NCBI RefSeq assembly: GCF_016775475.1
Contig: NZ_JAEUXJ010000005.1
Span: 1-64,000 of the forward strand
Direction of reading: 5' to 3'
Length of the DNA: 64,000 bases
From: Belnapia mucosa
Lineage (GTDB): Bacteria; Pseudomonadota; Alphaproteobacteria; Acetobacterales; Acetobacteraceae
Position numbers and translations under genes: made by a program. The notes under the pieces are model-generated. The model saw only the letters and a list, made by a program, of their open reading frames with translations. It did no database searches and had not been told where the DNA came from. Shown here in pieces: positions 1-8,828 of the stretch (positions within the stretch are counted from its first letter, which is position 1; every line of letters begins with the position of its first letter).

Positions 1-47
1 CATGATACTGCAGCTCAAGCTGCGGGAAAGTCGGTCGCCGCCGGGCC
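1..47 (+). rRNA. rrf: 5S ribosomal RNA, 3' end only
   Basis: The first 47 bases match the 3' part of a bacterial 5S rRNA. GATACT leads into a stem in which GCAGCT pairs with AGCTGC around a short loop, then GGGAAAGTCGGTC follows, and the segment ends in GCCGCCGGGCC, the 3' strand of the terminal helix. The 5' half lies outside the window. A strong hairpin terminator follows at once, so an rRNA operon ends here. No tRNA follows the 5S before the terminator. The assignment is by recall of the 5S consensus. Confidence 0.85.
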
Positions 48-84
48 ACCCAGCCGGATCCAACAGTGAAACCCGTCAGTCGAA

Positions 85-119
85 AGCCGCCAGCCCATCC
101 AGGGCCGGCGGCTTTTTTT
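85..119 (+). terminator. Intrinsic terminator of the upstream rRNA operon
   Basis: AGCCGCC (85-91) pairs with GGCGGCT (107-113). After one A/C mismatch, GCCC (93-96) pairs with GGGC (102-105) around the loop ATCCA. A run of seven T residues (113-119) follows. This is a textbook rho-independent terminator, 37 bases after the 5S end. Confidence 0.85.
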
Positions 120-226
120 GTTTCCATGCTGCTTGCATCCAAGCTCTTCAGGCGGCACCCATGCAGGTGGCGCCGCCCTTTGGGCCGGATGGCAGCGCTT
201 GCCCGCACGGCCCGGAAAGCCAGGAC

Positions 227-1219
227 ATGCCCGCCCGCCGCTCCCTGCTGGTCACCACCACCTTTTCCATGATTGGCGCGGCTGGCTGGCGGCCACGCCC
301 GGCGCGGGCCGAAACCATCTGGCGCATGGCCACCGAATACCCGGAGCGCGCCATACCTGGCGAGGGGCTCACCGCCTTCGCCGCCGCCGTCGCACGACGC
401 GCCGGCGATGCGCTGACGGTACGGCCAGGCTTCAATGCACCGGACGGCCTCCGCTCCGCCGCCATGCCGCGCGCCGTCGCCGAGGGCCGGCTGGAAGCGG
501 CCGATGCCTTCACCGGCGCCCTGGCCGGCGAGTCGCCGATCTACGAGCTCTCCGCCCTGCCCTTCCTCACGGCCTCGACCGAGGATACACGCCGGTTGCT
601 GGCGGCGGCGCGGCCGGCTTATGCGGCGGCGCTCGCGGCCCGCGGTCTCGACCTTCTTTATGCCACGCCCTGGCCGGCGAGCGGCCTCTGGTCCCGTCAG
701 GCATTGCCGGGGCCGGAAGCGCTCCAGGGCCTCCGGGTGCGGACCTATGACGCCGCCAGCACCGCGGTGCTCCGTGCCGCTGGCGCCCAGGCGGTCCAGA
801 TCTCCTTCGCCGACGCCCTGCCGCGGCTGCGGGCTGGCGAGCTAGATGCAGTGCTGTCCTCCGGCGATGGTGGCGCCGGGGCGCGGCTGTGGGAGCTGCT
901 GCCGCACTTCACCGTGCTCGACTACGCCTCGCCGCTCAGCCTCGCCTTCTGCAGCAAGGTTGCGCTCGCCGCGCTGCCGGAGGCAGCGCAAGCCGCCGTC
1001 CGTCAGGCCGGCGAGGAGACCGAATCCCGGCAATTCGCGGCCATGGCAACGCGGCTGGCGGAGAACACCGCCCGGATGCAGGCGAATGGCGTGACCATCG
1101 CCACCTCCCCTGCCCTGCGCGCGGCGCTGGCCCAGGCCTCGGTGCCGGTCATTGCGGATTGGGTAAGCCGGGTCGGACCGGGCGGCGAAGCCATCCTCGC
1201 CACCTATCGCCGCGGCTGA
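227..1219 (+). CDS. TRAP-type DctP-like substrate-binding protein (orphan)
   Basis: A 330-residue protein with an exported N-terminus (MPARRSLL, a hydrophobic stretch, then ARAE near residue 28). The body resembles DctP periplasmic receptors: LQGLRVRTYDAASTAVLRA and the ISFADALPRLRAGELDAVLSS segment match the DctP pattern of a conserved Arg followed by a 'counts on G..D' motif. The frame is open further upstream, but that part lies inside the 5S rRNA and its terminator, so ATG 227 is preferred; ATG 161 is the only serious alternative. No DctQ or DctM membrane subunits are nearby, so it must share a transporter encoded elsewhere or serve another purpose. The substrate is unknown. Confidence 0.75.
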   Translation: MPARRSLLVTTTFSMIGAAGWRPRPARAETIWRMATEYPERAIPGEGLTAFAAAVARRAGDALTVRPGFNAPDGLRSAAMPRAVAEGRLEAADAFTGALAGESPIYELSALPFLTASTEDTRRLLAAARPAYAAALAARGLDLLYATPWPASGLWSRQALPGPEALQGLRVRTYDAASTAVLRAAGAQAVQISFADALPRLRAGELDAVLSSGDGGAGARLWELLPHFTVLDYASPLSLAFCSKVALAALPEAAQAAVRQAGEETESRQFAAMATRLAENTARMQANGVTIATSPALRAALAQASVPVIADWVSRVGPGGEAILATYRRG

Positions 1220-1272
1220 GGCAGCCAGCGCCGCCCCTTGGCAACGACCGGATGGGAGGCGAGGATCGGCGG

Positions 1273-2802
1273 ATGCGCCTCATCTTCGTCCTGTTCGACA
1301 GCCTGAACCGCCACGCCCTCGGCGCCTATGGCGGAAGGCTGTTGCCGACGCCGAATTTCGACCGATTGGCGGCGTGCTCCGCGACATTCGACCGCCATTA
1401 TGTCGGCAGCCTGCCCTGCATGCCCGCGCGGCGCGACCTGATGACCGGCCGCCTGAACTTCCTGCACCGCGCCTGGGGCCCGCTCGAGCCCTTCGACAAC
1501 GCCTTCCCCGAGGTGCTGCGCGCCGCCAGCGGCACCTATAGCCACCTCGTCACCGACCATTACCACTATTTCGAGGATGGCGGCGTCGGCTTCCATGGCC
1601 GCTACTCCTCCTGGGAGTTCTTCCGCGGCCAGGAGAAGGACAAGTGGAAGGGCCTGGTGGCGCCGCCAATGGAGCGCTGGCGCGGCACCTACCACCCGAC
1701 CCAGTTCGACGGCCGCACCGACCCCAACGCCAACCTGCCCTACTATGTCTCCCGCGAGCAGATGCGGGAGGAGGCGCAATTCCCCCTCGCCCTCTGCACC
1801 GCCGCCGCGCTGGAATTCCTCGAGACCAATCGCGGCGCCGATAACTGGCTGCTCCAATTGGAATGCTTCGACCCGCACGAGCCTTTCTTCGCCGCCGCCC
1901 GCTTCCGCGACGGCCTGCCGACCAATTACCGCGGGCCGGTGCTGGACTGGCCGCGCTATGGCCAGCCCGGCTATGCGCCGGAGGAGGAGGCGGAGCTGCG
2001 CGCCAACTACCTCGCGCTGCTGGCCATGTGCGACGAGTATCTCGGCCGGCTGCTCGACTGGATGGATGCGACGGGGGCCTGGGGCGATACGGCGTTGATC
2101 GTCTCGACCGATCATGGGCTGTTGCTCGGCGAGCATGAATACTGGGGCAAGAACCGGCCGCCCTTCTTCGAGGAGGTGGCGCATATCCCGCTCTTCCTGC
2201 ACCACCCGGATTTCGCCTCGGCGGCCGGCACGCGGCGGGGGGCGCTGACCCAGACCACCGACCTGATGCCGACCATCCTCGATATCTTCGGCGCGCCGGT
2301 GCCGCCCGAGGTGCGAGGCCGGTCCCTCCTGCCGGTGCTGGCCCGTGACGAGCCGGTGCGGGAAGGTGTGATCTACGGCCAATTCGGCGGCGCGGTGAAT
2401 TGCTGCGACGGCCGCTTCGCCTATCTTCGCTACCCCGAGGCCGAAGGGGCGGAGGTGCAGCTGCACCACTACACGCTGATGCCGGTCCATATGCGCACAT
2501 TCTTCGAGCCGCAGGAGCTGGCCCGGGCCGAGCTGGCCGGACCTTTCGGCTTCACCAAGGGGATGCCGGTCCTGAAGCTGCCCCTGGTGCCCGATGCCGC
2601 GGCGAACATGATCCACCGCTACCCGCTGCTGGATGCACGCACGGCGCTCTACGACCTCGATTCCGATCCGGGCCAGGCCACGCCACTCGACGCACCGGCC
2701 GAGGCGGTGCGGCTGGCCGGGCTGATGCGCCGGCTGATGGCCGAGCAGGAGGCGCCGCCCGAGGCCTATGCCCGGCTCGGCTTGGAAGGGGTGGGACAAT
2801 GA
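1273..2802 (+). CDS. Sulfatase family hydrolase
   Basis: A 509-residue alkaline-phosphatase-superfamily enzyme. Asp 9 in the N-terminal VLFDSLNRHALGAYG is the expected metal ligand. CMPARRDLMTGR, starting at Cys 49, fits the type-I sulfatase signature C-x-P-x-R, in which Cys is converted to formylglycine. STDHGLLLGEHEYWGKN carries the second metal site. The protein has no signal peptide and is probably cytoplasmic. GGAGGCGAGG lies upstream of ATG 1273; ATG 1252 is a weaker alternative. The stop overlaps the start of the following Bug receptor (ATGA), so substrate capture and ester hydrolysis are probably coupled. A phosphonate monoester hydrolase is a possible alternative because that family shares the fold and motif. 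Confidence 0.85.
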   Translation: MRLIFVLFDSLNRHALGAYGGRLLPTPNFDRLAACSATFDRHYVGSLPCMPARRDLMTGRLNFLHRAWGPLEPFDNAFPEVLRAASGTYSHLVTDHYHYFEDGGVGFHGRYSSWEFFRGQEKDKWKGLVAPPMERWRGTYHPTQFDGRTDPNANLPYYVSREQMREEAQFPLALCTAAALEFLETNRGADNWLLQLECFDPHEPFFAAARFRDGLPTNYRGPVLDWPRYGQPGYAPEEEAELRANYLALLAMCDEYLGRLLDWMDATGAWGDTALIVSTDHGLLLGEHEYWGKNRPPFFEEVAHIPLFLHHPDFASAAGTRRGALTQTTDLMPTILDIFGAPVPPEVRGRSLLPVLARDEPVREGVIYGQFGGAVNCCDGRFAYLRYPEAEGAEVQLHHYTLMPVHMRTFFEPQELARAELAGPFGFTKGMPVLKLPLVPDAAANMIHRYPLLDARTALYDLDSDPGQATPLDAPAEAVRLAGLMRRLMAEQEAPPEAYARLGLEGVGQ

Positions 2803-3782
2803 CCGCGACTTCGGGCCGGATTGGCCGCCGCACCCTCGCTGGCCTGCTGCCGCTGGCAGCCCCGGCCCTGGCCCAGCCCGCCTGGCCGGACCGCCCGGTC
2901 CGCCTGCTGGTCGGCTTCGCCCCCGGCGGCACCGCCGATGTCATCGCCCGGCTCCTGGCCGGCGCGCTCCAGCCCCGGCTTGGCCAGCCGCTGGTGATCG
3001 AGAATCGCTCCGGCGCCGCCGGCATGCTGGCCCTCCAGCAGGCGGCGCATGCGGCGCCCGATGGCGCCACCTTCGCCTATGCCAATATCGGCCAAGTGGT
3101 GCTGACGCCGCTGCTGCAGCCGCGCATCGCCGCGCTGGACCCGGCGCGGGAGCTCCTGCCGGTGGCGCATGCGGTGAACATCCCTTTCTGCATCGGCTGC
3201 TCCGCCGCCCTGCCCTGCACCACCCTGGCGGAATTCCTCGCCCTGGCGCGGGCGCAGCCGGGGGCGATGAATTACGGCTCCTCCGGCGTCGGCCAGATGA
3301 CCCATGTGGCGGTCGAGCTGCTGCGGGCGCGGACCGGCATCGAGCTGACGCATGTGCCCTTCCGCTCCGGCGCCCAGGCGGTGCAGGAGATGGCGGCGGG
3401 CCGCATCCAACTGGCGATGGAGGCCCTGTCCGTCCTGCGCGGCCCTGCCGAGGCGGGGCAGGTCCGCATCCTGGCCATCGCCGGCGCCTCGCGCAGCAGC
3501 CAAGCGCCGGAAGTGCCGACGGCCGCCGAAGCCGGGGTGGCGGATTTCGTGGTCTCCGGCTGGCAGGGATTCTTCGCCCCCACCGGCCTGCCGACCCCGA
3601 TCCTGACGCGCTTCGCCGGCTTGGTGCGGGAGGCGCTGGACAGCCCCGCGGTTCGGAATTCTTTCGCCCAGCAGGGCTTCGAGCCCGGCCCGGGCGATGC
3701 AGCGGCCTTCGCCTCTTTCGTCGCAGCCGAGCGCGCACGCTGGACCGCCGTAGTGCAGCAGGCCGGCATCCGGGCGGAATAG
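2799..3782 (+). CDS. Bug/TTT-family tripartite tricarboxylate receptor
   Basis: A 327-residue periplasmic binding protein with an N-terminal export signal ending near ALAQP. The WPDRPVRLLVGFAPGGTADVIAR segment is the standard opening of Bug (TctC-like) receptors, and ENRSGAAG, YGSSGVGQMTH and THVPFRSGAQAVQEM are further family blocks. It overlaps the sulfatase stop by four bases (ATGA) and is clearly co-transcribed with it. No TctA/TctB membrane genes are present, as is common for the expanded Bug families of Acetobacteraceae and Bordetella. The ligand may be the sulfatase substrate or its carboxylated product, which is inference only. Confidence 0.9.
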   Translation: MTATSGRIGRRTLAGLLPLAAPALAQPAWPDRPVRLLVGFAPGGTADVIARLLAGALQPRLGQPLVIENRSGAAGMLALQQAAHAAPDGATFAYANIGQVVLTPLLQPRIAALDPARELLPVAHAVNIPFCIGCSAALPCTTLAEFLALARAQPGAMNYGSSGVGQMTHVAVELLRARTGIELTHVPFRSGAQAVQEMAAGRIQLAMEALSVLRGPAEAGQVRILAIAGASRSSQAPEVPTAAEAGVADFVVSGWQGFFAPTGLPTPILTRFAGLVREALDSPAVRNSFAQQGFEPGPGDAAAFASFVAAERARWTAVVQQAGIRAE

Positions 3783-3926
3783 CGGCCCGCCGCTGGGGAG
3801 GCCGCAAAAAACCCTGGCATTCCAGCCGCTGGAGGTGGATGAGACCCGCCAACTCCATTCGCGCAGGCGGCCCGCTGGCGCCTGCCCTGCCCCGGCCGCA
3901 TCCGGGCCTGAAAGGACAAGACCGCG

Positions 3927-4928
3927 ATGCGCCCGGTGCGCTCCCTCGACACCCCCGCCGCCTCGCGGCATGGCCGCGGCCAGACGCTGCCGCTGCGGGT
4001 CGGCACCCGCGGCTCGCCGCTGGCGCTCTGGCAGACGCGGCACTTCCTCTCAATCGTCAGCCGCTTCTGCCCGGTGCTGCGTGACGCCAAGGCTTTCGAC
4101 GAGCATGTCATCAGCACCGAGGGCGACCGGGTGCAGGACCGACGGCTCGCCGATATCGGCGGCAAGGGCCTCTTTGCCAAGGAGATCCATGAGGCGCTGC
4201 TGGACGGGCAGGTGGATTTCGCGGTCCACAGCCTGAAGGATCTGGAGACGGAGCTTCCGCCGGGGATCGTGCTGGCCTGCCTGCTGCGGCGGGAGGACCC
4301 GCGCGACGCCATCGTGCTCGGCCCGGTCTGCGGCGCGCCCGACCGGCGCGACCCGCTGGCCTGCATCCCGCATGGGGCGCTGGTCGGCACCGCCTCGGTC
4401 CGGCGGCAGTCGCAGCTGCTGCATCTCCGGCCCGATCTGCGCTGCGAGATCATCCGCGGCAATATCCAGACCCGGCTGGGCCGGGTGCGGAACGGCGATT
4501 TCGCCGCCTCCTTCCTCGCCATCGCCGGGCTGAAGCGGATGGGGCTGGAGCGCGAGGCGGGGATCGTGCTCGACCCCGAAACGGTGGTGCCGGCGGCCGG
4601 TCAGGGCATCGTCGGCGTCACCGTCCGCGCCCGCGACACCGAGCTGCATGAGCTGCTCTCCGCCATTGAGGACCGCGAGGCGCGGGTGGTGGCGACGGCG
4701 GAGCGGGCGCTGCTGGGTGCGCTGGACGGCTCCTGCCGGACGCCGATCGGGGCGCATGCGCGGCTCGGGACGGATGGGGTGGTGCGGCTGACCGGGCTGG
4801 TGGCGCGGGCGGATGGCAGCTACCTGCTGCGTCACACCGCGGAGGGCCCGGCCGCCGACGCGGCGCGGCTCGGCCGCGCCCTCGGCGAGCGGCTGCGGCG
4901 GGAAGCGCCGGCGGATATCCTGACTTGA
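3927..4928 (+). CDS. hemC: Hydroxymethylbilane synthase (porphobilinogen deaminase)
   Basis: A 333-residue cytoplasmic enzyme that joins four porphobilinogens into hydroxymethylbilane in haem and tetrapyrrole synthesis. It has the expected blocks: RVGTRGSPLALWQ near residue 24, DIGGKGLFAKEI, the active-site HSLKD at 101-105 (catalytic Asp 105), TASVRRQ, and the loop GSCRTPIGAHA, in which Cys 270 would carry the dipyrromethane cofactor. AGGA precedes ATG 3927 by about nine bases. A 144-base gap separates it from the Bug gene, so it probably has its own promoter. hemD, often adjacent, is not here. The N-terminal extension of about 22 residues is slightly longer than usual. Confidence 0.97.
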   Translation: MRPVRSLDTPAASRHGRGQTLPLRVGTRGSPLALWQTRHFLSIVSRFCPVLRDAKAFDEHVISTEGDRVQDRRLADIGGKGLFAKEIHEALLDGQVDFAVHSLKDLETELPPGIVLACLLRREDPRDAIVLGPVCGAPDRRDPLACIPHGALVGTASVRRQSQLLHLRPDLRCEIIRGNIQTRLGRVRNGDFAASFLAIAGLKRMGLEREAGIVLDPETVVPAAGQGIVGVTVRARDTELHELLSAIEDREARVVATAERALLGALDGSCRTPIGAHARLGTDGVVRLTGLVARADGSYLLRHTAEGPAADAARLGRALGERLRREAPADILT

Positions 4929-4993
4929 GCATGGCTTGACGGAATGCTCCGAGGCCGGAAGGCTGCCGCCTTCCCGGCTGATGGAGAGTTCAC

Positions 4994-5842
4994 GTGCTGA
5001 GACGCCTGCTGCTGGCCGCCCCGCTGCTCGCCCTGGCCTTCGCCGCTCCGGCGCAGGAGGCCGACCATCCGCAGAACCGTCCCCTCATCGTCGGCTCCGA
5101 TTTCGGCGTGGCGCCCTGGATGGTGCGCGGGGCCGGCGGGCCCGAGGGCTTCGGCGTCGACCTCATGACGGAGATCGCCAAGCGCCTCGGGCGGCCGGGG
5201 GTCGAGATCGTGGACGTGAATTTCTCCGGCCTCTTCGCCGCGCTGTTTGCCAAGCGCTTCGAGTTCACCGCCAACCCGCTCAACATCACCGAGGAGCGGG
5301 CGCAGCGGATGCTCTATACCGAGCCCTTCTTCGCCACCGGCAACGGCTTCATCACCCGGCGCAGCGACACCATGGCGGGGCTGGAGGCGCTGAAGGGCCG
5401 GGCCATCGCGGTCAACCGCGGCACCATCAGCGATACCTGGGCGACGGCGAATGCGGAGAAATACGGCTTCGAAGTGCAGCGCTACGACACCTTCCCCGAC
5501 AGCGTGCAGGCGGTGCTGACGCGCCGCGCCTTCGCCGCCATCAACGAGATTCCGACCACCGTCTATGCCGCCAGCCAGAACCGGCAGATCACCGTTGCCT
5601 TCAAGGACTATACCGGCCGCAATTTCGGCATCGCCTTCCGCCCCGAGAGCCGCGAGTACCGCAACCGGGTGGAGGAGGTGCTGGAATGCATGAAGGGCGA
5701 CGGCACGCTGGCGAAGCTGCATGAGAAATGGTACGGCGCGCCGCCCGATGCCGGCTCCTCCATGACCCAGGTCTTCCCCGGCTATGGTCCGCCCGGCCTG
5801 CCGGGCTTTGAGGATACGCCGCACACGCCGCGCTGCAGCTAG
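4994..5842 (+). CDS. Polar amino-acid ABC transporter, periplasmic binding protein
   Basis: A 282-residue family-3 solute-binding protein with a Sec signal (MLRRLLLAAPLLALAFAAPAQ). The FGVDLMTEIAKRLG block, ITEERAQRMLYTEPFF and GDGTLAKLHEKWYG are typical of glutamine/arginine-type receptors. The start is GTG 4994, with GGAGAG just upstream; no ATG fits better. It is followed by two permease genes but no ATPase gene. The C-terminal 40 residues, rich in Gly and Pro, go beyond the normal family end and are of unknown use. Confidence 0.88.
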   Translation: MLRRLLLAAPLLALAFAAPAQEADHPQNRPLIVGSDFGVAPWMVRGAGGPEGFGVDLMTEIAKRLGRPGVEIVDVNFSGLFAALFAKRFEFTANPLNITEERAQRMLYTEPFFATGNGFITRRSDTMAGLEALKGRAIAVNRGTISDTWATANAEKYGFEVQRYDTFPDSVQAVLTRRAFAAINEIPTTVYAASQNRQITVAFKDYTGRNFGIAFRPESREYRNRVEEVLECMKGDGTLAKLHEKWYGAPPDAGSSMTQVFPGYGPPGLPGFEDTPHTPRCS

Positions 5843-5849
5843 CGGCGGC

Positions 5850-6521
5850 ATGGACCGCCTCGCCGAATACTACCTCAATCTCGAGATCCTCGGCACCTAT
5901 GGTCCCGCCATCGCGGCGGGGCTCTGGGTGACGCTGGCGGCGGCCATCGCCACGGTCGCGCTCGGCATCGGGCTCGGCCTGATGATGGCGGTGGCGCTGG
6001 CGGCGCGGGTGCCGGTGCTGCGCCAGGCGATCGTGGTGTGGATCGAGGTCTTCCGCACCCTGCCGCAGCTCGCGGTCATCATCGTGCTCTATTTCGGCCT
6101 GCCCTATGCCGGCATCACCCTCTCGCCTTTCTGGGCGACGGTCGGGGCGCTGGGGGCGGTCCTCTCGGCCTTCGCCGCCGAGATTTTTCGCAGTGCCATC
6201 CAGGCTCTGCCGCGCGGGCAATGGGATGCGGCCTATGCGATGGGCTTCCGCTTCCGCGGCGCCTTCTTCCTGGTGATCCTGCCGGAGGCGGTGCGGCTGG
6301 CGATCCCGCTGCTGACCAACCGCGCCATCGCCATCACCAAGGGGACGGCGCTGGGGACGGCCGTCTCGCTCTCCGAGGTGCTGGGGCGGGCGCAGAGCGC
6401 GATGGCGATCGCGGCCAATCCCTCGCCGCTGACGCTGGCCGCCGCACTTTACCTCGTGCTGTTCTTGCCGCTGGTCATCGCCAGCCGCTGGCTGGAATCG
6501 CGCCGCGTGGTGCCGCGGTGA
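5850..6521 (+). CDS. Polar amino-acid ABC transporter permease
   Basis: A 223-residue inner-membrane permease of the HisMQ/GlnP class. Hydrophobic segments cover most of the chain. The EAA loop appears as ALPRGQWDAAYAMGF followed by ILPEAVRLAIPLLTN. ATG 5850 lies eight bases after the binding-protein stop; a longer frame upstream would overlap that gene and lacks a ribosome site. Its stop overlaps the next permease start by one base (TGATG). Together the two permeases would form a heterodimeric channel. Confidence 0.9.
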   Translation: MDRLAEYYLNLEILGTYGPAIAAGLWVTLAAAIATVALGIGLGLMMAVALAARVPVLRQAIVVWIEVFRTLPQLAVIIVLYFGLPYAGITLSPFWATVGALGAVLSAFAAEIFRSAIQALPRGQWDAAYAMGFRFRGAFFLVILPEAVRLAIPLLTNRAIAITKGTALGTAVSLSEVLGRAQSAMAIAANPSPLTLAAALYLVLFLPLVIASRWLESRRVVPR

Positions 6522-7207
6522 TGCTGCAGGACCTGATCGACAACTTTGCCGATTGGGACAGCCTGGTGAAGGTCTGGCCGCTGCTGGCGCAGGGGCTCTG
6601 GCTGACGGCGAAGCTGGCGCTGGTGGCGCTGCCGCTCGGCATGCTGGCGGGGCTGCTGGTCGGGCTGGGCTGCGCGCTCGGCGGCCGCGCGGTGCGGATC
6701 GGGCTGCTCTGCTGGATCGACCTGTTCCGCGCCTTCCCGGTGCTGGTGCTGCTGGTGCTGATCTATTACGGCCTGCCCTTCCTCGGCCTGACGCTGCCGG
6801 CCTTCGCCGCGGTGGTGCTGGCGCTGGTGCTGAACAATTCCGGCTATTACGGCGAGATCTTCCGCGCCGGCCTCGCCAGCATCCCGCATGGGCAGCGGGA
6901 GGCGGCGGCGGCGCTCGGCCTCTCGCCGCTCCGGGCCATGCTGCTGGTGGTGCTGCCCCAGGCCTTGCGGGCGGTGATCGCGCCGCTCGCCTCGAACAGC
7001 CTGGAGCTGGTGAAGGCCACCTCCATCGCCGCCATGGTGGCGCTGCCGGAACTGCTGCGGAGCGCCCGCGTGGCGCAGGAGCAGACCTACAACCCGACGC
7101 CGCTGATGGCGGCCGCGGTGCTCTATTTCCTGCTGCTCTGGCCCTTCGCCCATGCGGTGGCGCGGCTGGAACGGCGCATGCTGGCAACGAGCGGAGCGGG
7201 GCGATGA
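6521..7207 (+). CDS. Polar amino-acid ABC transporter permease, second subunit
   Basis: A 228-residue membrane protein of the same HisMQ/GlnP class as its upstream neighbour. The LFRAFPVLVLLVLIYYGLPF stretch and the EAA loop SIPHGQREAAAALGL are family hallmarks. The start ATG overlaps the preceding stop, and the stop overlaps the next gene by four bases (ATGA), giving a four-gene unit with binding protein, permease and SDR. No GlnQ-type ATPase follows, so the nucleotide-binding subunit must come from another locus. Confidence 0.9.
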   Translation: MLQDLIDNFADWDSLVKVWPLLAQGLWLTAKLALVALPLGMLAGLLVGLGCALGGRAVRIGLLCWIDLFRAFPVLVLLVLIYYGLPFLGLTLPAFAAVVLALVLNNSGYYGEIFRAGLASIPHGQREAAAALGLSPLRAMLLVVLPQALRAVIAPLASNSLELVKATSIAAMVALPELLRSARVAQEQTYNPTPLMAAAVLYFLLLWPFAHAVARLERRMLATSGAGR

Positions 7208-7959
7208 GGCTGAAGGATCGCGTGGCGCTCGTCACCGGCGGGGCATCGGGCATCGGCCGCGCCATCGCGGCGCGCTTCGTGGCAGAGGGCGCCATCGTCG
7301 TCATCGCCGATGTGACGACCGTGGTGCGGGAGGGCGGCCAGCCGACGCATGAATGGCTCGGCATCGAGCATATCCAAATGGATGTGTCGGTGGAGGCGGA
7401 GTGCGAGGCGGCCGTCGCCCGGGTGGTGGCGCGGCACGGGCGGCTCGACGTGCTGGTGAACGATGCGGCGATCACCCTCGGCAAGCCGCTGCTCGATTGC
7501 TCGCGGGAGGAGTGGGACCGCGTGCTGGCGGTGAACCTCACCGGCTGCTTCCTGATGAGCCGTGCCGCGGTGCGGCAGATGGTCCAGCAGGCGCCGCGCG
7601 GCGAGGTGCGCGGGCGGATCGTCAACATCTCCTCGCAGCATGGGATGGTCGCCTCGCCGGGCGACATCGCCTATGGGACCTCCAAGGCGGGCGTCGCCTA
7701 TCTCACGCGGCAGGTCGCGGTGGATTATGCGGCGCAGGGCATCGTCTGCAATGCGGTGGCGCCGGGGAAGATCCTGACGGGCAAGACGGGCCGTGCCATC
7801 GACCCGGCGATGATCGCCTATTCCCATGCCCGCACGCCCTGGCCGCGGCTCGGGCGGCCGGAGGATGTGGCGGGGGCGGCACTGTTCCTCGCCTCGGACG
7901 ACGCGATGTATGTCACCGGGGAGAACCTGATGGTCGATGGCGGCTGGATGGCCTACTGA
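7204..7959 (+). CDS. SDR-family NAD(P)-dependent oxidoreductase
   Basis: A 251-residue classical short-chain dehydrogenase. The cofactor motif TGGASGIGRA is near residue 11, NDAA replaces the usual NNAG, the catalytic Ser sits in NISSQHG, and the catalytic pair is YGTSK. The C-terminal GENLMVDGGWM is typical. It overlaps the upstream permease by four bases, so it probably oxidises a hydroxyl of the imported compound. Its 3' end overlaps the convergent deacetylase by seven bases. The substrate cannot be read from the sequence. Confidence 0.88.
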   Translation: MRLKDRVALVTGGASGIGRAIAARFVAEGAIVVIADVTTVVREGGQPTHEWLGIEHIQMDVSVEAECEAAVARVVARHGRLDVLVNDAAITLGKPLLDCSREEWDRVLAVNLTGCFLMSRAAVRQMVQQAPRGEVRGRIVNISSQHGMVASPGDIAYGTSKAGVAYLTRQVAVDYAAQGIVCNAVAPGKILTGKTGRAIDPAMIAYSHARTPWPRLGRPEDVAGAALFLASDDAMYVTGENLMVDGGWMAY

Positions 7960-8828
7960 GACTGGCCTTTGTACCAGTCCAGCAGCTGCACCCCGTTCCA
8001 GTGCAGCACGCCGCTATGCTTCGCCACATGCTCGTAGAAGCGCTCGAGGTATTTGATCCGGTGCGGCTGGCCGGAGATATAGGGGTGGATGGCGATGGAC
8101 ATGATCTTCGCCCGTTCCGCTCCTTCCTCATACAGCCGGTCGAACTGGTCGATGGCGCGCCGCAGCAGGTAGTCGCTCTCGTGATGCTGCACGAGCATCA
8201 TCGGGATGTCGTTCAGCTCCACCGTATAGGGCAGCGTGACGAGCGGCCCCTTCTCCGTGTGTATGGTGGTCGGCTCATCGTCATAGACCCAGTCGCCGAT
8301 GTATCTCACGCCGGCCTCGGCCAGCAGCTCCGGCGTCTCCAGCGTCTGGGTCAGGCCGGGGCCGAGCCAACCAACGGGGCGCGTGCCGGTGAAGCGCTCC
8401 AGCGCATCCATCGAACGATGGATCATGGCGCGCTGATCGGCCTCCTTATGGATCGGCCCTTGTTCCCAGGAATGGCCCATGAACTCCCAGCCGGCCTCAT
8501 GCGCCTGCCGCGCCACCCGTTCATAGTCCTGGCAGACCCGGGCATTGATCGAGAGAGTCGGGGCGATGCCCAGCCGCTCATAGAGCTTGAAGAAGCGCCA
8601 GACGCCGACGCGCATGCCGTATTCGTGCCAGGACCAGTTCGGCACATCGGGCAGCAGCACCTGGCCGGTCGGCGCCGGCAGCACCTGGCGGGCCATGGGC
8701 TTGGCGATATCCCAGACCTCCAGGTTCACGATGCTCCAGACCACGATGCGCGCATCGCCCGGCAGGCGCAGCGGCGGGCGGTCGACGATGGCGGAATAGG
8801 CGGCCCGGTCGCGCGGCTGCAGGCTCAT
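7953..8828 (-). CDS. Polysaccharide-deacetylase-fold (CE4/PuuE-like) hydrolase
   Basis: A 291-residue NodB-fold protein. Recognisable parts are the strand VVWSIVNLEVWD, the GWEFMGHSWEQGPIH metal-site region and the GWLGPGLTQT block of the allantoinase-like (PuuE) branch. The canonical TFDDG first motif is absent, as in PuuE homologues, so a C-N hydrolase acting on a small amide or ureide is more likely than a chitin deacetylase. It starts directly after the stop of the upstream family-5 receptor (TGA then ATG), so the two are co-transcribed. A second deacetylase and receptor pair occurs at 32838-35259. Confidence 0.8.
   Translation of the reverse strand: MSLQPRDRAAYSAIVDRPPLRLPGDARIVVWSIVNLEVWDIAKPMARQVLPAPTGQVLLPDVPNWSWHEYGMRVGVWRFFKLYERLGIAPTLSINARVCQDYERVARQAHEAGWEFMGHSWEQGPIHKEADQRAMIHRSMDALERFTGTRPVGWLGPGLTQTLETPELLAEAGVRYIGDWVYDDEPTTIHTEKGPLVTLPYTVELNDIPMMLVQHHESDYLLRRAIDQFDRLYEEGAERAKIMSIAIHPYISGQPHRIKYLERFYEHVAKHSGVLHWNGVQLLDWYKGQSQ

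Noticed and set aside
2..226. Open frame continuing upstream of the TRAP receptor
   Set aside because: It runs through the 5S rRNA and its terminator; the export signal begins at ATG 227.
3783..3926. 144-base gap before hemC searched for a riboswitch or small gene
   Set aside because: No conserved structure, small frame with a ribosome site or terminator is visible; it holds only the hemC leader.
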